Positions 34,885 through 42,443 of a stretch of 64,000 bases of DNA are shown here, piece after piece (the stretch's first letter is position 1; every line of letters begins with the position of its first letter). The stretch covers positions 36,727 through 100,726 of the forward strand of contig JBKJQN010000055.1 in NCBI GenBank assembly GCA_046593925.1, read 5' to 3'. Below the pieces are notes generated by a model. That model saw only the letters and a program-made list of their open reading frames with translations. It did no database searches and was not told the DNA's origin. The stretch is from JAYVYM01 sp046593925 (lineage in GTDB: Bacteria; Actinomycetota; Actinomycetes; Mycobacteriales; SCTD01). Position numbers and translations under genes: made by a program.

Positions 34885-35189
34885 ACGGTCGCTCCAGGGG
34901 CAGGGGATGAGGCTGTTGCCCTGCCCCTGGGCGCGCCGGGGAACCGCGGTCAGCCCGTCGGGCTTGGTGACGTCGAGCAGGACCACGCAGTCGAGCAAGT
35001 CGTCGCGGCCCTGGTCCGGAGCCACCCGGGCCCGGACGGTCTCGGCGGCGCGGCAACTCGGCGTGGTCGGCTACGGCGGCGAGGGTCTGGTCGCCCGCAC
35101 CGCCAAGGAGCTGACCGCGCTGCTCACCCAGGACACGCTCGAGGAGGCGCAGCGGATCACCGGTCGTGTCCACGGTGAGGGCGTCAGCG

Positions 35190-35700
35190 TCGAGCACGTT
35201 CGCGACGAGCTCGCCCGCGGCCGGGCCGTGCTGCGCGCGAACGTCAACCGCCCCGAGAGCGAACCAATGGCGATCGGCCGCAACTTCCGCGTGAGGATCA
35301 ACGCGAACGTCGGTAACAGCGCCGTCGCCTCCTCCATCGTGGAGGAGGTCGACAAGATGACCTGGGCAACCCGCTGGGGCACCGGCCCGTTGTGGACCCG
35401 TCGACCGGCCGCAACATCCACACCACCCGCGGGTGGATCCTGCGCCACAGCGCCGTCCCGATCGGCGCCGTCCCGACCTACCACGCCCTCGAGAAGGTCA
35501 GCGGCAAGGCCGAGGACCTCACCTGGGAGATCTACCGCGACACCCTCATCGAGCAGTTCGAGCAAGGCGTCGACTACGCAATCGTGCCCGCCGGGGTGCC
35601 GCTGCGGTACGTCCCGATGGCGCCCACTCGCAAGACCGGCATCGTCAGCCGGGGCGGGTCGATCATGGCTGCGCGCCTGGCACACCACGAGCAGAACTTG
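35190..35700 (+). pseudogene. thiC: thiC (phosphomethylpyrimidine synthase) internal fragment
   Basis: The first frame reads VEHVRDELARGRAVLRANVN, PESEPMAIGRNFRVRINANV and EEVDKMTWATRWG. A frame change near 35385 leads to MDPSTGRNIHTTRGWILRHS, VSGKAEDLTWEIYRDTLIEQ and RKTGIVSRGGSIMAARLAHH. These are consecutive core segments of ThiC. The N-terminal third and the C-terminal part with the CxxC...C iron-sulfur motif are missing. The fragment ends abruptly at a recombinase relic, which marks a rearrangement breakpoint. Confidence 0.8.
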
Positions 35701-35877
35701 CTAGCGCTGCGGGAACCACGCCACTTGCCGCTGCGAGTCACAGGTGGTGCCGTGGTCGACGTAGATGCGGTCGGGCGGCACGCCGAGGGCAGCGAGGGCT
35801 TGCCGCTGAGCGGTCAGGTCACGGCCGTCAGTGCTGACTCCGGCGTAGCCGATCTTGATCGCGATGACGGCAGGCAT
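35701..35877 (-). pseudogene. serine recombinase (resolvase) N-terminal fragment
   Basis: From ATG 35877 the minus strand reads AVIAIKIGYAGVSTDGRDLT, AQRQALAALGVPPDRIYVDH and G. This is the catalytic start of Tn3-type resolvases/invertases, with the active-site Ser kept (YAGVS) but the usual Arg before it changed to Gly. It degenerates after residue 48 and joins the thiC fragment. Only about 57 codons remain. Confidence 0.65.
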
Positions 35878-35994
35878 ATCGCCGGTTGTCCTACCTTCAC
35901 CGGGCATCTGTCCGGGCCATCCAGGACGGTGCGTCCTGCGACAAGATCCGCTACCGGAACACGCTCAGGACCTGGTGCGGTCGAGAATCAGCCC

Positions 35995-36624
35995 ATGACA
36001 GGACCAAGATCACCGAAGCCGCCCGCAAGGCCGGCAGCCACCCGACGCTACGGCCCCGAGGTCGGCGAGCCTCCGCTGGCGGTCGACCCGCGACGTTGGG
36101 GGAGCCTCATCGGTCTGATCGGCGGTCTGGTGTTCATCGGGAGCTACTCCTCCGCGCTCGGTGCCGCCGTCTCCACAGCTGCCTGGACGGCCGGGGTGGT
36201 CCTGGCCCTGGCTGCTCTGTCGGCGCACTACGTGCGGCCCGTGGCGCTGGGCCCGATTGCGCGTCCCAGCCGGCTCGCCTTGGCGACCTACGTCGCCTGT
36301 GTCGCGGGTGAGCTCGCCCTCATCAACCTCGGGTCGCGGGCGCTGACCGCGGCAGGTGGAGGTGAACTGCGGCCAGCCTTGATCGCCGCCGTCGTGGGGT
36401 TGCACTTCATCCCGTTCGCCTGGGCCTTCAAGGAGCGGATGTTCTTCTGGCTCGGCTGCCTCGTGTGCGCGCTAGGCGCGATCGGCCTGCTGGCAGGCGC
36501 CATGGGCGTCGCGCACGCAGCCGAGGCAGCGGCTGTGCTGGCGGGGCTGGTCATGCTGATCATCATCACCGTGTATGCGACTGGCCGCTTCGCCCCGCGG
36601 CCCTCCAGGCAATCGACGACGTGA
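35995..36624 (+). CDS. integral membrane protein of unknown function
   Basis: From ATG 35995 the protein has 209 residues: a Pro/Arg-rich 35-residue tail, then about six hydrophobic segments (SLIGLIGGLVFIGSYSSALG, TAAWTAGVVLALAALSAHYV, ALIAAVVGLHFIPFAWAF, MFFWLGCLVCALGAIGLLAG, LAGLVMLIIITVYATG). The LHFIPFAWAFKERMFFWLG region is shared with uncharacterised actinobacterial membrane proteins. The ribosome site is weak. No neighbour suggests a role. Confidence 0.65.
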   Translation: MTGPRSPKPPARPAATRRYGPEVGEPPLAVDPRRWGSLIGLIGGLVFIGSYSSALGAAVSTAAWTAGVVLALAALSAHYVRPVALGPIARPSRLALATYVACVAGELALINLGSRALTAAGGGELRPALIAAVVGLHFIPFAWAFKERMFFWLGCLVCALGAIGLLAGAMGVAHAAEAAAVLAGLVMLIIITVYATGRFAPRPSRQSTT

Positions 36625-36739
36625 CCGTAGAGCTGGCATATCCAGCTCCTCGTGAGCCTCCTCGAACGACTTGTTCAGGTCTGCTGGGTCACCACGTAAC
36701 CGGTAGGGATTCGGTTGCGAGGCGCACGTGGCGCGCTCT

Positions 36740-37060
36740 CAGTCTCGATGGCGCACGACGTTGATGACGCTGCCGTCTGGTGCGGCCGAGGAACCGGCCT
36801 ACTCCCCAAGGTTCTGTCGTGATCGGGTGCACGTTCTCGTAGCCGAGTTCTCGAGCTTCTTCGTAAGCGCCGTCGACGTCGTCCGTCTGGACGGAGATCA
36901 CCGAGTTTTCGGGTGCTGTCGCGTCACGCGACACGAACTGGACGCTTGCCCCCGTGGCGGGGGAGGTGAACCGAGCCACCCAACCCACGTTGAACTTTTC
37001 GGCACTGAGGCCGAGATCGTCGGTGCCGCAGCTCTTCGCGGCACGCACGGGTGCTTCTGG
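36740..37060 (-). pseudogene. VOC (glyoxalase-fold) protein remnant
   Basis: The minus strand reads NVGWVARFTSPATGASVQFV, SRDATAPENSVISVQTDDVD and ENVHPITTEPWGVGRFLGRT. The expected end PDGSVINVVRHRD follows in another frame, reaching TGA at 36740. The N-terminal strands are missing. One frameshift plus truncation make it a relic. Confidence 0.65.
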
Positions 37061-37314
37061 TGATTCATGCGGACCAGCTGCTGTGCCAGCGGCCCGCCGC
37101 GCGCCAGTGGTCTGGCCGGCCGTCGGGCTTGGGCCGACGCTACGTACGGCCGACGGCGCCGTCAGGGCCTGAGATTGGTCCCCTGCCACCCGGGGCGGCC
37201 TCCTCCGTCCGGGGTGGCCCCGGGAGTACCGGGCGGGAAGGGCGCGGCCCGATGCCGAGGCCGCGACGCTGGTCGCAGCGCACCGCCCTGGAGGCCGGAA
37301 GCGCCTGGCGTGAG

Positions 37315-37332
37315 TACGGTAGGGGGGTATGG
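37315..37332 (+). promoter_or_regulatory. candidate CsoR operator
   Basis: The sequence TACGGTAGGGGGGTATGG is a G-tract flanked by TA-containing half sites. On the other strand it reads ATACCCCCCTACCGTA, which resembles the pseudo-palindromic CsoR operators known in actinobacteria. It lies 25 bases before the csoR start, as expected for autoregulation. Confidence 0.55.
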
Positions 37333-37356
37333 TGTCGAGAACGACGAGGGGGCGCG

Positions 37357-37638
37357 GTGAACGGCTACAGCGACAACAAGGGCGACCACCTCAAGCGACT
37401 ACGCCGCATCGAGGGCCAGGTCCGCGGGATCGCCAAGATGGTCGAGGACGACAAGTACTGCATCGACATCCTCACCCAGGTGTCGGCGGCCACGAAGGCA
37501 TTGCAGTCGGTCGCCCTCAACCTGCTCGACGACCACATGGCGCACTGCGTCGTGAACGCCGCCCGCGAGGGCGGGGCCGAGCAGGAGGTCAAGCTCAAGG
37601 AGGCGTCCGACGCGATCGCCCGCCTCGTCCGGAGCTGA
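37357..37638 (+). CDS. csoR: CsoR-family copper-sensing repressor
   Basis: The 93-residue all-helical protein carries the Cu(I) site of CsoR: C35 in DKYCIDIL, H60 and C64 in DDHMAHCVV, with HLKRLRRIEGQVRGIAKMVE as the DNA-binding helix region. GTG 37357 is preceded by GAGGGGG. Apo-CsoR represses and Cu(I) binding releases it. A candidate operator lies just upstream. The next genes are copZ and the ruined copA, the usual CsoR regulon. Confidence 0.92.
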   Translation: MNGYSDNKGDHLKRLRRIEGQVRGIAKMVEDDKYCIDILTQVSAATKALQSVALNLLDDHMAHCVVNAAREGGAEQEVKLKEASDAIARLVRS

Positions 37639-37683
37639 TCCGACGGAAGGCCCGACACGACCAGGACCCGATGAGGAGCACCG

Positions 37684-37890
37684 ATGACCACCAGCACCTA
37701 CAGCGTGTCCGGCATGACCTGCAGCCACTGCGTCGCCTCCGTGAGCGAAGAGGTCGGCGAGGTCGCAGGCGTTGCTGCCGTCGAGGTCGACCTCGGCTCC
37801 GGTCTGCTGACCGTGACCAGCGACGCTCCCGTCGACGGGGCCGTGGTCCGCTCCGCCGTCGAGGAGGCGGGCTACACCCTGACCGCCTGA
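37684..37890 (+). CDS. copZ: copper chaperone CopZ (HMA domain)
   Basis: The 68-residue heavy-metal-associated domain has the metal motif GMTCSHC (C13, C16) and the expected beta-alpha-beta order ending in VEEAGYTLTA. GATGAGGAG precedes the ATG. It would carry Cu(I) to a P-type ATPase. The adjacent CopA is broken, so its partner must lie elsewhere or the chaperone now only buffers copper. Confidence 0.92.
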   Translation: MTTSTYSVSGMTCSHCVASVSEEVGEVAGVAAVEVDLGSGLLTVTSDAPVDGAVVRSAVEEAGYTLTA

Positions 37891-38036
37891 TGGCGACCCC
37901 ACCCCCGCCGCACTCCTGAAGCTCATGCGCAGGACCCCGGTCGACCTCGGCCTGTTCGCCGCAGGCACCGCGCACACCCCGTAGCACCCGTCCGGACCCC
38001 GTCCGGCAACCACGCCCGCGCCGCGAGGAGAAGCAG

Positions 38037-39118
38037 ATGAGCTCCACCCCCGCCACCGCCCCGACCACGGCACCGGCGACAGGCCACCTCGCCTCGGTCG
38101 AGCTGGCCATCACCGGCATGGCCTGCGCCTCGTGCGCGAACCGGATCGAGCGCAAGCTCAACAACCTCGACGGCGTGACGGCGACCGTCAACTACTCGAC
38201 CGAGAAGGCCAAGGTCGCCTACTCCGCGGGCGTCGCGGCCGAGGAGCTGCTCGCCGCGGTCAAGGCCGCGGGGTACTCCGCGGCGCACCCCCACACCCCC
38301 AACCTGGTCAGCCGGGGAAAGGCCTGGTCGAGCGGGCGCAGGAGCCGGACGGCACACGCGCGCTGCGAGAACGGCTGCTCGTCAGCCTCATGCTCACCGT
38401 CCCGGTCGTCGCGATGGCGATGGTGCCGGCGCTGCAGTTGGACGCGTGGCAGTGGCTCTCGCTCACGCTGGCCGCGCCGGTGGTCGTGTGGGGGCGCTGC
38501 CGTTTCACCGGGCCGCCTGGACCGACCTGCGGCACGGCGTAGCCACGATGGACACCCTCATCTCGGTCGGCGCGCTGTCGGCCTTCGCGTGGTCGCTGTA
38601 CGCGCAGGTCGACGGTCACGCCGTGCTCGTCGGCCGGCGCGGCTGCTCGAGCAGTGAAGCCAGGTCCTGCCGGCGGAGCTCGCCGCGGCGCTCGACCGGG
38701 CCCAGCGGGCCGGGCGGACCGCTGTGGCGGTCAGCTGGGACGGCGAGGCCCGGGGCGTGCTGTCGGTCGCAGACACCGTCAAGCCCACCAGTGCCGAGGC
38801 GATCACGCGGCTGCGCGCGCTCGGGCTCATCCCCGTCCTGCTGACCGGCGACAACGCGACCGTCGCCGTCGCCGCCGCCGCCCGCGAGGTCGGCATCTAC
38901 CCCGACCACGTGCATGCCGACCTGGGCCTGTCGATGGGCACCGGCAGCGACGTCGCCATCCAGGCCAGTGACCTGACGCTCGTACGCAGTGACTGACGGT
39001 AGCCGCCGACGCGATCCGGCTGGCCCGCCGCACGCTCACCACCGTCAAGGGCAACCTGTTCTGGGCGTTCGGCTACGACGTTGCCGCGATCCCGCTGGCC
39101 GCCGGCAGCACGCCCTGA
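38037..39118 (+). pseudogene. copA: CopA copper P-type ATPase, deleted and frameshifted
   Basis: The gene begins well (GAGGAGA site, ATG 38037, HMA domain with GMACASC). Near 38320 the frame shifts to LRERLLVSLMLTVPVVAMAM, and near 38500 to LRHGVATMDTLISVGALSAF. After YAQVDGHAVLVG about 250 residues are missing, including the actuator domain and the DKTGT phosphorylation site. The text resumes in the late P-domain with VSVADTVKPTSAEAITRLRA and LLTGDNATVAVAAAAREVG, then jumps again to LGLSMGTGSDVAIQASDLTL. After a stop at 38994-38996 the last helix continues as RRTLTTVKGNLFWAFGYDVA. It cannot pump copper. Confidence 0.88.
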
Positions 39119-39210
39119 CGGCAGGAGGGTAGGGCGGCGAGCGCAAGCACAGCGGACGTGAGCGTGGCTGCACGGGTATCGGGTACCGAGGCGCTGACCG
39201 GGAGGTGCGG

Positions 39211-39561
39211 ATGAACGGCTACACGGGGGCCCTGTCGCTGCTGGTGCTCGTCGTCGGGGCGGTAGGCGCGACGTACCTGCTGAACGCGGCTCTGACGATC
39301 CATCGGGCTCCGCTCCGGGCCGCGCCCTTCACCGGGGGGACCCTCCCCGTCGAGCACCCCCTGTCGCGCTTCCACGCGCGCTTCTACACGGTTGCCCTGC
39401 TGTTTCTGGCGTTCGACCTGGAGATGCTGTTCATGTACCCGTGGACGCTCGTGGTCGCGGAGTTCGGGCGCAGCGCAGTAATCGAGATGTTCGGGTTCCT
39501 TGCTCTCCTGGTGGCCGGGATCGGCTACGCCTGGCGCGAGGGCGCCTTCCGGTGGGCCTGA
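39211..39561 (+). CDS. nuoA: NADH-quinone oxidoreductase subunit A (NuoA)
   Basis: The 116-residue membrane protein has three hydrophobic segments and the NuoA signature FYTVALLFLAFDLEMLFMYP with the conserved Asp and Glu. The usual KxxxYECG-type loop is altered (GGTLPVEHPLSRFHARF lacks the cysteine). ATG 39211 follows GGAGG by five bases. It opens the eight-gene complex-I-like cluster; its stop lies inside the start of the next gene. Confidence 0.88.
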   Translation: MNGYTGALSLLVLVVGAVGATYLLNAALTIHRAPLRAAPFTGGTLPVEHPLSRFHARFYTVALLFLAFDLEMLFMYPWTLVVAEFGRSAVIEMFGFLALLVAGIGYAWREGAFRWA

Positions 39562-40646
39562 CCGCGCGGTTGCGCGCAGCGGCGGTCCGTCGTCCTCACG
39601 TTCTGGTCGTCGCCGTTCCCGGGGCGCGTCCTGTGCGTGCGGCAGCGCAGACTGCGCTCGTACGGCTCGGCTGGCCTACGGCGTCCTCGCCGGCCGACGC
39701 CGACATCCTCCTGGTGTGCGGCGCCGCGGGGCCGGGCGTTCGGGTGGCGGTCGACACGGCGTGGGACGCGATGCCCGGCCCCCGGGCCTGGGCCTCCGCG
39801 GTCAGCGCGGCGGACCTCCCCCGCGTCCTCGACGCGGCACGGGACCAGCTCGCGGACCTGCCGCAGCAGGCCGCTGACGCCCGCGAGCGGCGCCCGCCCG
39901 CGCTCGGGGCGGACGACGTGCCGGCCCGGGACGAGGCCGGCAAGGACCCGGGCGAGGACCGGTCCCCCGGTCAGGACCCTCACGCCGGGATGGCTGTTCG
40001 GCCTGCGGCGGCCGACGACGCGGCCGACCCGGACAGCAGCTCGACCATGGACGCGATGCCCGACATGGACATGGACATGGACATGGACCTGCCGGGAGGG
40101 CTGGCGATGGCGGACCGGGAGGACGACCGGGACGGTCTTCGGCTGGACGTCCTCCACGTGGTTCTCGGGCCGGTGCTGCCCGGGTGGCCGGCCGGGCTGC
40201 GGCTGACGACGGTGCTGCAGGGCGACGTGGTCACCTGCGCGGAGGCTGAGCTGCTCGACGCCTGTCCGGAGCAGCCGGTGGAGCGGGAGTGGCAGGCGCT
40301 GGACGACCTCGCCGCGCTGTTGGCCGCGGCGGGCTGGCAGGACGGTGCGACCCGGGCCTGGCGGGCACGGGATGGAGGGGTCCCGGTCGAGGTGCTCGTG
40401 CGGTGGGTGCGGAGCGCCCGGCTCCTGCGCTGGTCCCTACGGGGCCTGCCCGGTCCCGGCGAGGGCGACCTGGTCGACCACCTCGGCAGACTGCTCGACC
40501 GGTGCGCCGGCGCCCTGGAGCTGGAGGAGCCGGCTGACCTCGCGGCGCTTGCGGAGGCGGTGACGGGACTGGACCTGGGGTCCGCCGCGCTGGTCGTCTG
40601 CGCCTTCGGTCCGCACCTGCGCGTCCCGGTGGCGGCCCGTGGCTGA
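39552..40646 (+). CDS. unusual subunit: NuoB-like plus NuoD-like fragments in one cysteine-poor protein
   Basis: GTG 39552 overlaps nuoA by ten bases, and its stop overlaps nuoH. Residues 1-100 resemble NuoB around the cluster N2 region (ADADILLVCGAAGPGVRVAV then AMPGPRAWASAVSAADLPRV), but the tandem CC and the SCxxCGG cysteines are gone. A linker of about 80 residues is acidic, with four MD repeats near residue 175. Residues 190-364 resemble a shortened NuoD/NuoC (LHVVLGPVLPGWPAGLRLTT, LQGDVVTCAEAELLD) without the quinone-site histidine motif. It lies where nuoB-C-D-E-F-G would be. Homology is inferred from position and short matches; function unknown. Confidence 0.6.
   Translation: MGLTARLRAAAVRRPHVLVVAVPGARPVRAAAQTALVRLGWPTASSPADADILLVCGAAGPGVRVAVDTAWDAMPGPRAWASAVSAADLPRVLDAARDQLADLPQQAADARERRPPALGADDVPARDEAGKDPGEDRSPGQDPHAGMAVRPAAADDAADPDSSSTMDAMPDMDMDMDMDLPGGLAMADREDDRDGLRLDVLHVVLGPVLPGWPAGLRLTTVLQGDVVTCAEAELLDACPEQPVEREWQALDDLAALLAAAGWQDGATRAWRARDGGVPVEVLVRWVRSARLLRWSLRGLPGPGEGDLVDHLGRLLDRCAGALELEEPADLAALAEAVTGLDLGSAALVVCAFGPHLRVPVAARG
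40065..40088 (+). repeat. ATGGAC x4 microsatellite in the fused Nuo-like gene
   Basis: Four perfect 6-base units encode Met-Asp repeats in the acidic linker of the NuoB/NuoD-like protein. With the preceding DAMPDMD it forms a Met/Asp-rich stretch that could bind metal or simply be flexible. Confidence 0.85.
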
Positions 40647-41562
40647 TGTCCTGCTCGCGCCGGTGGCCCTGCTCCTGCTCCTGCTGTTGGCCCTGGGGGC
40701 GGCGGGCACAGACCGGGTCCTGGTGGCGAGGACCGCGGGCCGGCCGGTCAGCGGAGCGGTCACGGAGCCGATGGCGGAGGTAGCCCGCCTGCTCGTGCAG
40801 CGACGGCGGACCACGAGCGACCCGGACGCCCTGCTGTGGCGGTTCGGGGGCGGCGCCCTGCTGGTCGCGGCCGGCCTCATGACGGCGGTCGTCCCTCTGG
40901 ACGGCCGTGCGGTCGCCGTCCTGCCGGTGGGCGTCGTGTGGTTCAACGCCGTCGATGTCCTGCTGTGGGCGGGCGTCTGGCTCGCCGGCTGGGGCGCGGC
41001 GGGTGTCCTGTCGCTCGTGGCCGGCTACCGGTTCCTCGCCCAGGCCCTCGCCTACGAGCTCCCGCTCATGTTCGCTCTGGTGGCCCCGGCGACGGCCGCG
41101 GCGAGCCTGGACGTGCAGCGGGTCGTCGAGAGCCAGCGGGACCGCTGGAACGTCGTCGAGATGCCGGTCGCCTTCGTCGTGTTTCTGCTGTGCGTCGTCG
41201 CGTTCTCGCTCTGGGGCCCGTTCTCGTCGCCGGCCGCCGGCGATGTGGCCGGCGGGGTGCTGTCGGAGGTGTCCGGGGCGGACCGGCTCGTGCTGCTGGC
41301 CGGCCGGTACGCGCTGCTCGCGGCCGGGGCCGCGTTCAGCGTCCCGCTGTTCCTCGGCGGCGACGCCGGTCCGGTCCTGCCCGGTCCGGTGTGGCAGCTG
41401 CTCAAGACCGTCGCGGTGCTGTTCGCGCTCGTGTTCGTCCGGCGCCGGCTCCCGACGGTCCGACCCGACCGGTTCACCGAGATCGGCTGGGTCGTGCTGA
41501 TCCCCCTGACGCTGCTGCAGGTCCTGCTAACCAGCGTCCTCGTGCTCGTGGAGGCCCCGTGA
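40639..41562 (+). CDS. nuoH: NADH-quinone oxidoreductase subunit H-like (NuoH)
   Basis: The 307-residue protein has about eight hydrophobic segments. NuoH landmarks include FLAQALAYELPLMFALVAPA (quinone-site helix), WNVVEMPVAFVVFLLCVVAF and VWQLLKTVAVLFALVFVRRR LPTVRPD near the C-terminus. The loop that normally carries EREL/FxE near residue 200 is shortened. GTG 40639 overlaps the upstream stop by eight bases. It forms the quinone channel and first proton module in complex I. Confidence 0.85.
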   Translation: MADVLLAPVALLLLLLLALGAAGTDRVLVARTAGRPVSGAVTEPMAEVARLLVQRRRTTSDPDALLWRFGGGALLVAAGLMTAVVPLDGRAVAVLPVGVVWFNAVDVLLWAGVWLAGWGAAGVLSLVAGYRFLAQALAYELPLMFALVAPATAAASLDVQRVVESQRDRWNVVEMPVAFVVFLLCVVAFSLWGPFSSPAAGDVAGGVLSEVSGADRLVLLAGRYALLAAGAAFSVPLFLGGDAGPVLPGPVWQLLKTVAVLFALVFVRRRLPTVRPDRFTEIGWVVLIPLTLLQVLLTSVLVLVEAP

Positions 41563-42119
41563 CCGACGTCCTGTTCGCGGTGCTCGCGCTCGTCGCCGTC
41601 GCGAGCGGCGTCGCAGTGTTCCGCGTCGACTCGATGGCGCGGGCGACGTGGCTGCTGGCGCTGAGCTTCGTGGCCGTCGGTGCGGTCCTGCTGCTGCTTG
41701 ACCTGGACTACCTCGGTCTCGTCGTCGTCGTGATGATGGTGATGGAGATGGGCGTCATGGCCGTGTTTATGGTCATGTTTATGATGAACCCGGCGGGGCT
41801 GATGCCGATGTCCATGGTCCACGACAAGTCGCGGGCGATGACGGTCGCCGTCGGGACCTTCGTCGTTCTCGCGGGCGGCGCGCTGCTCGTGGACTGGCCG
41901 CAGCGGCAGGGGCCGCTCCCGGCCGACGTCACCCGCCAGGCTGGCCAGGGGATCATGGGCGGGAAGATGCTCGTGATGATCGTGGTCGGCGCGGTCATCC
42001 TGGCGACCATGGTCAGCGCCCTGGTCCTGTCGTCCCCCCGCGGCCGCTACGAACGGCTCGGCGACGACCTGTTGGACCGGCCGTCCCGGGACCCGCTGCG
42101 CGGGGGGCTCGGCCGGTGA
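41559..42119 (+). CDS. nuoJ: NADH-quinone oxidoreductase subunit J-like (NuoJ)
   Basis: The 186-residue protein overlaps nuoH (GTGA). Five hydrophobic segments fit NuoJ by size and place. The third (LVVVVMMVMEMGVMAVFMVM then FMMNPAG) is strikingly methionine-rich and differs from the usual FVQILVYVGAVMVLFLF, so sequence support alone is modest. The order H-J-K-L-M-N makes the assignment safe. Confidence 0.78.
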   Translation: MTDVLFAVLALVAVASGVAVFRVDSMARATWLLALSFVAVGAVLLLLDLDYLGLVVVVMMVMEMGVMAVFMVMFMMNPAGLMPMSMVHDKSRAMTVAVGTFVVLAGGALLVDWPQRQGPLPADVTRQAGQGIMGGKMLVMIVVGAVILATMVSALVLSSPRGRYERLGDDLLDRPSRDPLRGGLGR

Positions 42120-42421
42120 CCCTGCAAACCCTGCTCGTGCTCGCGGCCGCCCTGGTGAGCGGTGGGCTGTACGGGGCGCTGTCCCAGCAGTCCGTCGTGA
42201 TGCTGATGATGGGCCTGGAACTGATGCTCAACGGGCTCGTGGTCGCCGCCGGTGGCTTCTGGTTCTACGTCGCCCCGCAGCGCCCGGACGGCCAGGTCCT
42301 CGTCCTGGTGGTCGTCGTGGTGATGACGATCGAGATGGCGCTGGGGTTCGCGGTCCAGATCGCGATCTTCCGAGCCAAGGACGTCGACCTGACCGACAGC
42401 GCCACGGAGCTGTCCGGGTGA
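42116..42421 (+). CDS. nuoK: NADH-quinone oxidoreductase subunit K (NuoK)
   Basis: The 101-residue, three-span protein overlaps nuoJ by GTGA. Both conserved membrane glutamates are present: MLMMGLELMLNGLVVAAGGF in the second helix and VVVMTIEMALGFAVQIAIFR in the third. These are needed for proton transfer between NuoH/J and the antiporter subunits. Confidence 0.88.
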   Translation: MTLQTLLVLAAALVSGGLYGALSQQSVVMLMMGLELMLNGLVVAAGGFWFYVAPQRPDGQVLVLVVVVVMTIEMALGFAVQIAIFRAKDVDLTDSATELSG

Positions 42422-42443
42422 GCGCACGTCGGGGAACGGGCGG

